Shown here piece after piece: positions 1 to 12,960 of a DNA stretch of 64,000 nt. The first letter of the stretch is position 1. The number at the start of each line of letters is the position of its first letter. The position numbers and the translations under genes are program-made. Source of the DNA: Pardosa pseudoannulata (taxonomy: Eukaryota; Arthropoda; Arachnida; Araneae; Lycosidae); contig CM063510.1 of assembly GCA_032207245.1 (NCBI GenBank), positions 166,002,574 through 166,066,573 on the forward strand, written 5' to 3'. The notes beneath the pieces were generated by a model that had not been told where the DNA came from, ran no database searches, and worked only from the letters and a program-made list of their open reading frames with translations.

Positions 1-640
1 CACGTCATTTTCCCTTCCCCTTTTTAACCCCTAACCTAAATTGACCACTGGGGCTACAGGTTACACCCTCAGAGAAGGGGCCTAGCCAATTATAAACCTA
101 CATGCCCTAGCGGACAATTTAGGAAATTTCCAAATAAAAAGGAGATACACGCTAGCAGAGACAGATTTTTCTAGATTTTCCCACAGATGTTGACCCAGGT
201 GTTACGTGTCTTGTACATAATACAGCATGCTAGCTGACCCTTCAGTTTGTCCTGTCCCTATCATGAAGTGGGAACCCGTCCTTCAACGTTATCTTAATAA
301 AGGTCTTTAGCTGAAACGGTATCATTTTTATGGCCATGACTGCAACCACCCATTGAGAAGTCCATCTCATTACATATATATATATATAACAGTAAAAATT
401 GAAGTTGGTCAAGGTTCTAAATTATGAGTGTGGCATCGTTCTGTTTCCAGTTTTGATGGTCACGTGACAGGCCGAGAGAAAGATTCCATTAGATGACGGA
501 ATGTGGTGTGTAGTGTAAGGCCTATGTTTTTTGATATGGAAATAAAAGTTATTAACTATGACTATCTTATGTGATTGTGATTATGACTTTATTATGGTGA
601 TTTGACGACAAATCCTGAATATGTTACATATATATATATA
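1..640. other. No gene seen; part repeats elsewhere
   Basis: AT-rich sequence with short (TA)n runs at 374-386 and 628-641. The first ~80 bp (CCCCTTTTTAACCCCTAACC) resemble 30,560-30,610, so this end belongs to a dispersed repeat. Confidence 0.4.
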
Positions 641-1870
641 TTTACACTGTATTTTGCATCGTTCACAGGAACACTTCTTAAATGCTTGACCTTCAAAAAT
701 AAGGATAATTTTCCTACAATTTTATGAAGACCTAACTAGTTTATGGAACTGTTTTGGTAAATGTTGCAGTAGCTATTACAAGAGCAGTGCTAAGTAGCTA
801 ATATTATATAATTACAACTGAGTAACCAATTTGAAAATTTTTGAAAAATTGTGAATATGTTAAGATTTCTAGTATTAAAGATTAAGAGAAAAAGAAGACT
901 TTCGACTAATAAGAGGTAAAGACAATCTCACATATATCTGTAGCCCACATATGTACAATGCTCTTTTTTAAATTTTGCACCTTAGAAAGTCTATCTTAAA
1001 TATTTGTTAGCTACTCCTGCTACAAGAAAATAACGGTATAGTAATCATAAATTTACATGATTTTTTTTTTTTTAATTTATAGACTATTGAGAATTTTATT
1101 AATGTATTTCAGATGAAAATAAAGAAAAGTAACGGGGAAAAATTTATACATAAAACACAAGAAATCTAATTTTACTAACAATTGATTAGAGATGGAGAAA
1201 CCGAAAAATGAATAACAAACTAAGAGAATCTTAGATATACACTTCCTCATTAGAAGGTTAAATATAACAATAAGAATCTTTGCAGAACTGTTATTCTGCA
1301 AAGAAAAGGGAAATAAATAACCAACATTGTATAAGGATAATAATTGAAAAAAAAATATAAATAAAATTTTAAAAATCACTAAATCAATCAAGTGCTTACT
1401 AAAAATAATTGTGAACTGATAGTTCATTTCAGTATGCATTGAGAAAATTATTCATTGGGTAAAAATAAGAATAATTTAATAACTTTCTAAAATCAAGTGT
1501 TACCATAAAACAGTTTCAAAAATCTACCATCCTACATCAGAATACTGATTATAAATTTGAAAAATCAGGAAAAACACTGGCTTTGTGAAAACTTATGGCA
1601 GAATAGAAAAAAATGACTAAATGAATTCACAGACAAGCCCAAATTTTTACACCACAAAGCAGTATGCTTCAGTGCATCATGCATAATGAAAGTGATAGTT
1701 CAACAAAACTCCAAACAATTATGACAACATTATCAGCACATATTTGGCAGTTTATACCATAGCTTGCGAGAGGGACAAGTGGAATCCTCTACTATATTCC
1801 AAAGGATAGGTGAGTGAACCCCACCCTACAGAGAGCCAGAAGTTGCCTGAACAACCTTGCTAATACCTCA

Positions 1871-2152
1871 AGGCCCCTCCACACTATGGTCCACCGTCTG
1901 GAGGGGGGAATGGCTTATCAAGGTTAACAATGACAGATCAAAAAATGACTTTGGTGCAAGGTGGCTCGGAAAAAGTTTTTCTCCAAAGATCAAAGACAGT
2001 CATCATGTTCTACTAAAGTAAGCAGTAGACTCAATGGAGGCAACTAAGCACTCTGCTCATTTAGTGGCCCAGCATGATGACGCAACCCATGAACCATCGC
2101 TATCAGGACCAGTACCTGAGTAGTGAACAATTGGCAATAGTGTTAAAAGCCA
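1871..2152 (-). mobile_element. PIF/Harbinger-like MITE, diverged copy
   Basis: Starts with the family 3' terminus AAGGCCCCTCCACACTATGG and ends with the inverse of the 5' half (CAATTGGCAATAGTG), so it lies in minus orientation. It contains the GATCAAAGACAG and ATTTAGTGGCCCAGC landmarks seen in other copies. The right end resembles the variant at 41,027-41,260. Confidence 0.75.
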
Positions 2153-2479
2153 CATCAAAACAACAGCACAAACCTATCTGATGGTCAGCAGTGTCTAAAT
2201 TTAGATGGAAAGAATTGGGTTTGTACCAATTAGAACAAGGGCAAAACAATAGTAACAATGAAAACCCTATGTATTTGGATATCTCCCATATCCCTAACAA
2301 CCAAAGGAGAGCAATTTTCTTAAATCAGTTATTTTTCAAATTAAAAGAAAGATCACAGTCAAGAACTAGTTCTGCAAGGTTCATATGCATTCTGATAGGT
2401 AACAAGGAATCAGTAGCAAGAACAAGTCCTTAAACTAGGTGTCAACAAGTTCTTGAGGTTTTCAGAAGACTTAAAAATT

Positions 2480-5400
2480 TATGGCTAATTAAGTCAATAT
2501 CACTGAGAGTAATGACAAACTACTTAGTAAAATCATCACAATCACTTATATTCACAGAAAAGTGTAAAACCTGTGGCAAAATTGGGCAAATGCCAAAATG
2601 ATAGTAAGAAAAGGACAGCCTAAGTAGTAAAATCTTTAAGCAAAGATTTTACATTCAAGGAAAAACGTAATAAGTGTGTTAAATTTGGGCAAATGCCAAT
2701 AAGTAAATGACAGCCTACTTTGAAAAATCTTTAAACAATGTCTTTACATTAGCAGGAAAATGTAGTAACTGTGGTAAGATAGAGCAAATGCCATAATGAC
2801 TGGCAGTACAGGACAGCCTACATTGTAAAATTTCAAAGCAATGATGTCATGTTCACAGTAAAAAGTAATAACTATGGCAAAATTTAAAAAATGCCAAAAT
2901 GACTGTGAAATGACTTTATCTTCACATGAAGATGTAATAACAGTGGCAGAATTGAGTAAATGCCAAAATGGCTGTGAATAAAGGACATCCTAATTTGTGA
3001 AATCTATAAGTGATAACTTTAGATTCATAGGAAAAAGCAATAATTGTGAAAAAAAAATCAACAAGTGTTAAAATGACTGAGTAAATGTCAGTTGAAATTT
3101 CTAAGCAATGAATACAGATTCACGGTAAATTAGAAATATATTGTAGCCAAATTGGAGAAATAAAATTTTGCAGATTACAAAAAAAGATGAAATCTAATTT
3201 CACTAATAGGATGCAAAGACTATACAACTAAAGACAGTCTAATTCATGAAAGCTTTCAGCAAGGATTTTCGATTTGCATGAAAACATAATAACTGGAGAA
3301 ATTTGAAAATGCCTACTTGATTTTCAGTAAAGGACAGCCAACTTTGTAAAATCTTCAATGTTTTTAGATTCACAGGAAAATGTAGTTACTGTGGCAAAAT
3401 TGAGAAAATGCCATAATAACTAAGTGTGAAGGACAGCCTACTGTGTGAAATCTTTAAGCAATGATTTTCATTCACAGGAAAATGTGTAAATACCAAATTG
3501 GTCGAAGAAAATGACAGCCTTCTTTGTAAAATATCAAAGCAATGACTTTAAATTCATGGAAAACTGTGTGCACAGGAAAACTGTGGCAAAATTGGGGAAA
3601 TGCCAAATTGACTGTGAGAGAATGGCAGCCTAATTTGTGAAATCTTCAAGCAATGAATTTAGAATCACAAGAGAATGTAATAACTGTAACAAAATTGGGC
3701 AAATGCCAAACTGAGTAGAGAATAGGCTATTTTGTGAAATCTTTAAGCAATGACTTTAGATTCACAGGAAAATGAAATAACTGTGCAAAATTAGGCAATG
3801 GCAAAATGACTGCACGTAAATGAATCTATTTTGTCAAATCCTCAAACAATGTCTTAAAATTCACAGGAAAATGTAATCAGTAACAAAATTGGATAAATAC
3901 CAAAATGACTGTCAGTAGAGGACTGTCCAATTTGTGAAAACTTTCAGCAGATTTTAGATTTACATGAAAATGAAACAACTCTGGCAAAATTGAGCAAAGG
4001 ACAATTTGCTTTTTTAGTGAGACACAGACTACTTTATGAAACCTTTATACAATGACTTTGTCCATACAGGAAATTGTAATAACTGTGATAGAACTAGTCA
4101 AATGCTAAAATGGCTGTAAATAAATGACAGTCTATTTCATTAAAATTTTGCAATTACAAAAAAAAAGACAAAAGCTAATTTCACTAATAGGTTGCAAAAT
4201 GTATGCAACTAAGGAAGCCTAATTTAGGCAACCTTTAAACAATGTCTTTAAATTCACAGAAAAATCTTATTGCAGCAAAATTGGACAAATGCCAAAATGA
4301 CTGTCAAAAAAGTGCAGTCTAATTTGTGAAAACTCAGCAATGATTTTAGATTTACACGAAAGCGTAATAACTCTGGCAAAATTGGACAAAGATAAATTTG
4401 ATTTTCAGTAAAGGACAGCCTACTTTAGGAAATACTTAAGCAATGACTTTATCTTCACATGAAAATGTAATAACTGAGGCATAATTGAGAAAATACCAAA
4501 ATGGCTGCAGTTAAAGGACAACCTACTTTGTGAAATCTTTCAGTGATAACTTTCATAGGAAAAGCAGAAACTGTGACAAAATCGACAAATGTCAAAATGA
4601 CTCTGAGTAAATGGTAGTCTATTTCAAAATTTCTAAGCAATGACTAAAGATTTGTAGAAAATTTAAATAAATGGCAGCAAAATTGTGGAAATAAAAAATA
4701 TATTTTGCAGATTTATGAAAAATTTGAAATCTAATTTCCCTAATAGGCTGCATATACTATGCAACTAAGGACAGTCAAATTTATGAGAGCTCTCAGCAAT
4801 GATTTTAGATTCACATGAAAATGTAATAAATAGAGAAATTTGATAAAAGCAAATTTGACTTTCAGTAAAGGAAAGCTTAATTTCTGAAATCTTCAATGTC
4901 TTTAGATCCACAGCAAAATGTAGTTACTGTGGCAAAGTTGGGCAAATGCCATAATAATTAGGAGCAAAGGACATTCTACTATGCGAAATCTTTAAACAAT
5001 GATTTTCGTTCACAGGAAAATGTAATAACTGTGGCTAAATCAGGCAAATATCAAATTGATCAGAGAAAATGATAGCCTACTTTGTGAAATCTCCAGTCAA
5101 TGACTTTATGTTCTCAGAAAAATGTAGAACCATAGCAGAATTGAGAATTGCAGATTTAACTGAAATCTTAAAGCAATGACTATATTGACTGAAAAATGTG
5201 TTCAGGAAACTTGTGGCAAAATTGGAGAAATACCAAATGGACTATGAGAGAAAGGCAGCTTAATTTATGAAATCTTCAATGACTTTAGATTCACAAAAAA
5301 AATCTAATAACTGAAACAAAATTGTGTAAATACCAAAGTGACTGTCAGTAGAGGACAGCCCAATTTGTAAAATTTCAGCAGATTTTAGATTTACATAAAA

Positions 5401-7160
5401 ATGAAACAACTCTGGCAAAATTGGTTTGGTTTGGAGTGCTACGGTCTACTTTTTGCAACACGAGGGCTAATGAGACCGGGACCTACAGCTTAAAGTCGAT
5501 TCTGAATGGTTACAAACATCCATGTCACTGTGGGATTCGAACCCACGAACTCCGGTACCAAAAGCCAGCACTCTAACCAATCTGCCATTGCTCGGCCTGG
5601 CAAAATTGGAGAAAGGACAATTCAATTTTTAGTAAGGGACAGACTACTTCATAAAATCTATAAACAAAGACTTTAGCTATACAGGAAACTGTAATAACTG
5701 TGATAGAATAGAGGCAAATGCTAAAATGGGTGCAACTATTTTGTGAAAATTTTGCAATTACAAAAAGAAGATGAAATCTAACATCACTTAGTAGGCTGCA
5801 AAGTCTATGTAACTAAGAACAGCCCAATTTAGGAAAACTTTCAGCGATAATTTGAGATTCTCATGAAAATGTAATAACTCTGGCAAAATTGGGCAAATGC
5901 CAATTTGACTTTCAGTAAAGGACAGCCCACTTACTAAAATCTTCAATCAATGTCTTTAGATTCACAAGAGATTATAATTACTGTGGCAAAATTAGGTAAA
6001 TGCCATCACTGAGAGAAAGATAAAGTCTACATTATGAAATTTTCAAGTAATAACTTCATGTTCACAGTAAAAAGTAATAACTGTGACAAAATTGGGAAAA
6101 TGCAAAAATGACAGTGAAGCAAAGGACAGTGTAAGTTGTGAAATCTTTAAGCAATGACATTAGATTCACAAGAATTGCTGTAACCATGAAAAAATCAGTA
6201 CATGGAAAACTATTTAAGTACATGAATCTATTTAGAGAAATCTTTAAGCAATTTCACAGAAAAACTAATACAACTGTGGCAAAATTGGACAAATGCTAAA
6301 CAAAATGACTGTCAGAAAAAGGACAGCTTAATTTATGAAAACTTTCAGCAATGATGTTTAACATGAAAATATAATAACTCTGGCAAAATTAGGAAAATGC
6401 AAAATTTGACTTTCAGTAAAGGACAGCCCACTTAGTGAAATCTTCAATCAATGTCTTTAGATTCACAACAGATTATAGTTACCATAGCAAAATTGGGCAT
6501 ATGCCATAATGACTGGGAGTAAAGGATAGCGTACTGTGTGAAATCTTTAAGCAATGATTTTCAATCACAGGAAAATGTAATAACTGTGCCTAAATTGGGA
6601 AAATGCCAATTTCACTTTCAGTAAAAGACAGCTTATCTTGTGAAATCTTCAATCAATGTCTTTAGATTCACAGAAAAATATAGCTACTGTGACAAAGCTA
6701 GACAAATTTTAGAATGACTGAGAGTAAAGGACAGCCTACTGTGTGAAATCTTTAAGCAATAATTTACATTCACAGGAAAATGCAATAACTGCCTAAATTG
6801 GGCAAATGCCAAATCACTCAGACAAAATGACAGTCTACTTTATGAAATCTTATGTCAATGACTTTATGTTCACAGGAAAACGAAATAACTGTGGCCAAAT
6901 TAGGGAAATACCAAAATGGCTGGGATAATGGCACCCTTCGTTATGAAAATGCTAAGCAATGACTTTAGTTTCACAGAAAAATATCTGCATAGAGAAACTG
7001 CAGCAAAATTGGGTAAATGCCAAATTGACTTCAAGATAATAGTAGCCTCAGTTGGGAAATCTTCAAGAAAGACTTTAGTTTCACAGGGAAATATAATATA
7101 TAAGAAAAAAAAAGCCTACTTTCTGAAATATCAAAGTAGTGACTATAGATTCACAGGAAT

Positions 7161-7213
<53 letters not shown>

Positions 7214-7290
7214 GAAAAACAAGAAGAATTTGCAAATTTAAAAAAATTAAATTTAAATTTACTAATAGGTTGCAAAGTATATCCAACTAA
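2480..7290. repeat. Degenerate ~100-bp satellite with ~500-bp higher-order period
   Basis: About 45 diverged monomers of roughly 100 bp. Landmarks are TTCACAGGAAAATGTAATAA, CTGTGGCAAAATTGGGCAAA, TGCCAAAATGACTG, AAAGGACAGCCTA and GTGAAATCTTTAAGCAATGA. A second motif (TTTCACTAATAGG, TGCAAA, CAACTAA) recurs near 3,195, 4,176, 4,732, 5,775 and 7,261. Those intervals (about 981, 556, 1043 and 1486 bp) are near multiples of 500 bp, so blocks of about five monomers were amplified together. A ~40-base A-run lies at 7,165-7,210. No monomer is open across its length. Confidence 0.88.
5425..5596 (-). mobile_element. tRNA-derived SINE (family A) inserted in the satellite
   Basis: On the minus strand the element carries an A-box-like region (GGCAGATTGGTTAGAGTGC) and a B box (GGTTCGAATCCC), as in tRNA-derived SINEs. 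It ends in CTCCAAACCAAA. It is flanked by a perfect 13-bp target duplication, CTGGCAAAATTGG, at 5412-5424 and 5597-5609. That sequence is part of a satellite monomer, so the SINE landed after the array had formed. Confidence 0.9.
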
Positions 7291-7725
7291 AATCAGAATA
7301 TACAAAAGTAAAAGAAGTTTGTGTAGGGACTGCATAATCATGCCATGAAGTGTCAGTTCAAATCTTATTCAGAACTGAAAGACTCCAAAGGCCTTCTATG
7401 AAAATAGAAATACGAAATGAAATTTCCCAATTTGAATCAAATGCTATCCATAAAATTTGAGAACTGCAAGTTTAATTTTATTTCCATTGATAGGTTTATG
7501 TACTCAGACATATGAAAATCTATAATTCAGTAGGTAATAAATTTGTTCACTTTAGTTATTAAATCTTTCTGAGTATATTTTAGATCTGTTTCGTGGAAAC
7601 AGTCCAGATTTAAATCCCAGAACAAATAGAGTCTTTATTGAGAAAATATTCAAAATTTCAGAACTGCCAGAACTACAAACACTACTTACGTTTGAAACAA
7701 TATAATATCTGAAAATTATGTTTTT

Positions 7726-7838
7726 AAAAAATGACTAGCTTAGGTCTTTATGAGATTAAAGGAAAATTATCCTTATTTTTGGAGGTGAAGGATTTAAGAA
7801 GTGTTCCTGTGAACTATCTAAATTACAATGCAAAAAAA
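7726..7838. repeat. Inverted copy of 650-746
   Basis: The reverse complement of this stretch matches 650-746 over about 100 bp with scattered differences. Shared words are GTTCACAGGAACACTTCTTAAAT, quoted here only in part: TTCACAGGAACACTTCTTAA and AAAATAAGGATAATTTTCCT. Together they flank the satellite as inverted arms 7.2 kb apart. Confidence 0.75.
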
Positions 7839-7839
7839 T

Positions 7840-9040
7840 ATACAATGGATTCCGCTTAATGTGATTGTGGTTAAGGTTATCAATCACTTATTGTTATCGA
7901 AATGACTTTGTCCCGATTTTCTCTGTTCATTTCTATGTTAAAATTATCGCTTTATGGGATCCTTATATCAGTTAATGTTATCAGTTTCAAACCTCAATTT
8001 AACTGGCAAAGGAATATTCACAACATATTTAGAAAGAACCCATTCTTTTCTTTCCCTTTGTACTTTTTTTAATTTCCAAGAATTCTCCCTCTTCCACCCA
8101 GGGAAAAGGAGAAAAAACAAAGAAGTGGGGCATTAAACATTCCTGGAATTTTTCAGAAATATGCACACCCTGCTGGTGGTCAACAGTTTTCAGATAAGCA
8201 TAAGGCAACAAATTTGATTCAGAAGTGAGAAAGAGCATATTCACATTTTATGCCCTGCTTGCTTACATGCAGTTTGTCGTTATGAAAAACTAAATATCAA
8301 AATTTTAAATCGTTACGACAGGTTACCAAATATGAGTCAGTACAATGATGCAGTAAGTTAAATATTTCTCAGCTTTTGAATTGCATTGAAAGTGTTAAAA
8401 CATGGATTACAACACCCCTCCGATGACTTTAAAAAGAACATGATTATGAATGATTTATCAACGAGTTTCTTAGAAAGAATTGTAGATAGTCAACACTCAA
8501 GGTGTCACAAATCAACAGCATGTTTTGATAAAAATAAAGGAACATTATTAATTAATTACAATCACTAAAAATTTTTAAATTTCACTAAAAATGTCCTTTT
8601 TTAATTTAAAAATTTATAGCTGAAATACCTGTTTCTTCTATTTTTTTTATTATTATGTCTTGAATAAATAATTTATGTTTCAATGACTTATGTTGTATTA
8701 GCTACTCTACATTTAATAATCCATGGTTTACTAAATAAATACGTTTAATATCTAATGTCTATTATTTCATCTTTTCCGTAAAACAGTTTAGAGATCTGAT
8801 CAAATTACTTACTTCCATAAATGGTTATCTCTTAGGAAAGAATTGTTCCTCTTTCTTCAGATCTCTATTTACATCATTTCCGTATATGTATATATTTGCA
8901 TTTGTCTTCATAATTAAAAAAAAAAACGTTTTTCTCTGAATCTCAAAGCATGGGAATCTGATTATTCCTAATTTCTCAATAGTTAATCAACAATCTTACC
9001 AGCAATCTGGTTTCACTAATATTTGTAGCCAAATGATGGC
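7840..9040. other. AT-rich DNA, no gene supported
   Basis: A stretch starting GGATTCCGCTTAATGTGATT near 7,848 recalls pogo/Tigger termini, but I found no partner end. The short open frames here (7954-8136 and 8386-8568) have no recognisable motif or splice context. Confidence 0.35.
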
Positions 9041-9044
9041 CAAA

Positions 9045-9655
9045 TGGTTTGGTTTAGAGTGAAACGGTTTATTTTGCATAACGAAGGCTAATGTGACAAA
9101 GACCTACTGCTTATAGATGATTCCAAATGGCTATGAATATCCATGCCTCAGTAGGATTCGAATCTATGCACACTGATACCAAAGGTCAATGCCTTAACAC
9201 TTTGACTGCCATGGCTATCATATGTGATATCCAGTGATATTTCCGTTGAGACACTGGCTATCCGATATGATAGCCATGGTGTTTTAACACTTCAGGTCAT
9301 GGCTATCAAAGATGTTATCAGTTACATGAAAATCGTATTGGAGTTTGATTTTTGGGCTCCCTACGATGTGTTAGGAACACGTGGTTTGCGCAAATTGGTA
9401 TATGTGACGATTTTATGAGCTAAGTTTTATGAAAAATTAAATATTTGGAACATGCAACAAAAAAGGGAATATATATAAATAGAGAGAGTTTGTTTTAAAA
9501 TATTGTTTTTATATATAGTTTTATGTTGAAAAAATACAAATTACACAAAAAAAAAGTTTGGCCCCATTGTGAACATTTGCAATTTTGGCTTGGCAGTCAA
9601 AGTGTTAACCATTCATCCAGCATTAAGCTTGTAGAGCTTTGGTCACTGCAACTGT
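9045..9655 (-). mobile_element. Family A SINE, old copy split by a TTAA-flanked MITE
   Basis: 9045-9197 matches the 3' body and B box of family A (minus strand GATTCGAATCC form). The rest resumes at 9609 (CATTCATCCAGC). The break falls exactly at a TTAA, so the interruption is a later insertion. The copy is more diverged than the ones at 5,425 and 62,714. Confidence 0.75.
9198..9604. mobile_element. piggyBac-like MITE, 407 bp
   Basis: Terminal inverted repeats CACTTTGACTGCCA at both ends, bounded by TTAA at 9194-9197 and 9605-9608. TTAA duplication with perfect excision sites is the mark of the piggyBac superfamily. There are subterminal repeats of ATGGCTATCA near the left end. The open frame at 9224-9418 lies inside it and resembles no transposase, so the element is non-autonomous. 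Confidence 0.85.
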
Positions 9656-9989
9656 GACTGCTTGGAATATTTAGAATGAAACTATATTGTTTTGAAGTAA
9701 AATGTGTTGCTCAGAAGTGAAATAAAATGATGTTGCTAACCCAGAAGGGGATCTGTTAGTAATACTGAAATTATTTGTTGAAATAAAGAATTTGTTTTAC
9801 TTGGCACCTGCAAGTGTGGATTATTCTTTCTTACAATTTTTTACATGGAATCACATGATTATACAAAGTGTTTGAAGAACTGGACTGAAAGGAGAACAGA
9901 ATGGAGAATGGTACATATCCATCATTCATGAAGTCTGAATACTCTCTGAATGATGGTACCATTCTTCATGGATAATTCTAAGTTTTAAA

Positions 9990-10290
9990 AAAAAAAAAAA
10001 AATCTGAATATCACACAAAATTTTCTGAAAAAGTAAGTACTACTAATTTAAAATAAAAATTATACTTAATTTTTATTCACCTTATTAATTATTATTTTAT
10101 TTAATTAACCTTAAGTTAATTTTGAGACATTGGGACTACAGCTGGATAGCTGAATTTTATTACTGTTATATATCATTTACCAAATATCAATACATCAATA
10201 TGTTCTAATATGTATCATCTTATTATAGAGTTGTAAATATAAGAGTGTTCTGTATAAAATAATACAAACACACATACATCAATGTGTGAT
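9990..10290. repeat. Dispersed repeat with copies near 11,500, 32,560 and 36,860
   Basis: Shared landmarks are TCTGAA..TTTTCTGAAAA, CTAATTTAAAATAAAAATTAT, ACATCAATATGTTCTAATAT, TTATTATAGAGTTGTAAA and AGAGTGTTCTGTATAAAATA. Copies lie at about 9,995-10,280, 11,485-11,675, 32,560-32,640 (partial) and 36,860-37,060. Superfamily unknown. Confidence 0.65.
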
Positions 10291-10914
10291 TTAGTTTTTT
10301 TTATATAGGTGATGTTCTTAATACATTTAGTTATAGAACAATGTTATTTTATGCATTTATATTATTAAACATGTATCATTAATAAAAAAGAAAACTAAAA
10401 ACAAAAAAGATATATTTTTAAACTGGACAAAGTACTTACACAATAACACATGAATGAATAGCACATGAACACACACACACACACAATATCACTTTTAAAG
10501 TGATGTGAGTGAATAATAAATGATTCTGGATAAAAGTTTTGATTGTGTAAAGTATAAAACCACCCCCTTCCTATTTTCGCCCACATAAAAGATTGACGTT
10601 TGAATTCCTAATAAAACAAAAAATTTAAAATAAAAAATTTATTTAAATAAAAGTATTTTAGAACTTGCATATTTCAAAAGATATCTCATTATAGTTTTGA
10701 AATTTACTGATTCAATACTGAAAGGTATGTCTGGTCTAGTACCATGACTAATATACACAAATGCTCCTATTAAATTTATATATGTAACATTCAAAAAATT
10801 TAATGATTTAAACATTAACAAAAAGTTTGAGTCTAAAGAAAAAGTAATTTGAAAAATTTCTGTATAAACAAATTAGGGTCATTAAAAATGATACAGACCA
10901 TAATGTAAATGATG

Positions 10915-11140
10915 ATAAAATATTAAGTTATATAAATAAAAAAAATTATTTTAAAAAGTTAAATTAAACAAATTAAATTTAAGATATAAAAAATTAATTT
11001 AAAAAGTTAAACAAATTAAATTTAAGATATAAAAAATTAATTTCAAAAGTTAAATTAAACAAATTAAATTTAAGATATAAAAAATTAATTACAAAAGTTA
11101 AACAAATTTAAGATATAAAAAATTAATTTAATCTATTTAA
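10915..11140. repeat. ~45-50-bp AT-only tandem repeat
   Basis: About five units of AAATTAAATTTAAGATATAA followed by AAAATTAATTT and AAAAGTTAAAC, ending in a ~20-base A-run at 11,140-11,158. Confidence 0.75.
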
Positions 11141-12057
11141 AAAAAAAAAAAAAAAAAAAGGCCTACCACCAGACGCCAGGAGGAGACTACGACATCTAAA
11201 AGAGAAAAGAAAGATTCCTGTAGCACAAAGTGACAAGGTACACATATAAGCATACATACATATATATATATATATATAAGAAATACATGTACATGACACA
11301 TAAACATATGTAAATAAGTAACTAAGTAATTAAAGAAAATATTCAACTATTAATCTGTATCCATAAATTGCTGTGTACGAGCCAACACAGCCGGAAACCA
11401 ACCTATACTGTGATAGTATGTCAATGCAAGCTGAAAGACCAAGAAACATCCAAGAATGTGGGGGGAGAGAAATCTAAGCTACATTCAAAATAAAAATTAA
11501 ATTAAGGTTAATTTCCAGATGTACGAACTAGAGCTGAATATTTCAATTTTACTATTGTGATATAAAGTTTATTGAATATCGATATATCAGTATGTTCTGA
11601 TAAATATTTGATTATAGACTTGTAAAAATATAAGAGTGTTCTGTATAAAATAATACAAACACACATACAGTGTGTATGTTAATTTTCTAGAAAATAAAAA
11701 TTCAATTTCTTAATCTTAATACATAAATTTAAATTTCAACATATTTATTTTTAGAGGAAAGGATAATCATTTCCCTACTTATTTGATCTAAATTATATTC
11801 AAATAGCATTTTATTCAAAATTTTCAGATATTAAAAGAATTAATCAGATAAAACAAAAAATATATGAATTATCTAGTTTTTAAGATAATAGATGTATTAA
11901 ATAAAAAGAATGCACTTTTTTCTAAAAATTCTTTTTGAATATTCATTTAAAGAATAAAAAAATTGTTTTTTAAAATTTTCAGAACAAACCCAATCAAATA
12001 TTGGAAAATTTCAGATCAGAATCATCCTTCTTAATGTAACATGAGAATAAAATATTA

Positions 12058-12349
12058 TGTAGCCTCCACACTATGGCCAGTTGTTCACCACTTCCTGATG
12101 GTGACCTCGAACGATGGTTCAGAGGTCGCATCTACATGCTGGGCCACTGAATGAGCTGAGGGCATTGATTCATCCGTAGGATCTACTGCACACTTAAGTT
12201 GCTGCCTTTGATCTTTGGAAAAAAAACTGCCTCGGAAGCCATCGTCCACCAAAGCTATTTTATCGTCTGCCGCCATCGGCCACGATAAGCCAAAAAGCCC
12301 CTCCAGATGGTGGTGATGGCTTGCAGTGGACCATAGTGTGGAGGCGCCT
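12058..12349 (+). mobile_element. PIF/Harbinger-like MITE, 292 bp, complete
   Basis: Starts TGTAGCCTCCACACTATGG and ends CCATAGTGTGGAGGCGCCT, an imperfect inverted terminus of about 20 bp. It is flanked by TTA on both sides (12055-12057 and 12350-12352). Three-base TTA/TAA duplications with G/C-rich ends point to PIF/Harbinger. No coding capacity. Confidence 0.88.
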
Positions 12350-12384
12350 TTAGAATAATGGAAGGCAGTTTCATGGCCCATTAA

Positions 12385-12960
12385 TCACGTTTCTGGTCCA
12401 TCACATCCACAGATGTCTGCAAATATGCCATTTTCAAGAGAAATCCTAGCTCCAAGATGAATCACAGTTGAATGGAGACAAGCCAATGGTGGAGATATGG
12501 TGTGAGCAATCTTTTCCTGCAGCTCATTAGGACACATAATCCATTTACTGCAGACCATTGTAAACTAGGTTCACCCATTCATGACAACAGTGGAAGATGG
12601 TGTTTACCAACAGGATAATATACCACCTCACAAGGATCAAATCGTCAGAAAGTGGTTCTAGGGAAATTTCAGTAACTTTAAAGTCATGGTCTCCAAACTC
12701 ACCACAATTTATTTAATAGAGCATTTGTGATCTTACCCTGGAAAACCAAATTCATGCTACAATGATACCTCCTACCGATGTGTGGGAATTGCAGGACTAG
12801 TTAATCAGCGCTTGGTAACAGTTACCTCAAACTACTTATCAGCACTTAGTGAAGTTGTTGCCATGCCGAGGCCTGCCAATTTTGAGGGGTTAGGGCAATC
12901 TTCTACATGTTATTAGCATGTTTGCGACCAACATCTCGTGGATGCGACACAGCAATTCCA
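12385..12960 (+). pseudogene. Decayed Tc1-like transposase, C-terminal half
   Basis: Reading across shifted frames gives typical Tc1 signatures: YQQDNIPPHKDQIVRKWF (the second catalytic Asp region), IEHLWSYPGKPN (LIEHLWD-like), then PPTDVWELQD, LISAW, LPQTTYQHLVKLLPCR, which match the usual C-terminus before the SMPRR motif. Stops and frameshifts interrupt every frame, and the N-terminal HTH and first catalytic Asp are missing or unrecognisable. The complete MITE at 12,058-12,349 ends just upstream. The element is dead. Confidence 0.82.

Noticed and set aside
5500..5600. tRNA-gene-like B box near 5,530 (and at 31,320, 46,390, 50,920, 61,630, 62,825)
   Set aside because: Each belongs to a SINE with a non-tRNA body and target duplication. 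No intact cloverleaf tRNA gene was found.
6916..7348. Lys-rich and Phe-rich open frames around 7,000-7,340
   Set aside because: They read through the poly-A run and satellite monomers.
11155..11230. Splice-like, less AT-rich island that might be the next exon of the CXXC gene
   Set aside because: In the required phase it hits a stop after two codons, and it abuts a poly-A tract typical of repeat ends.
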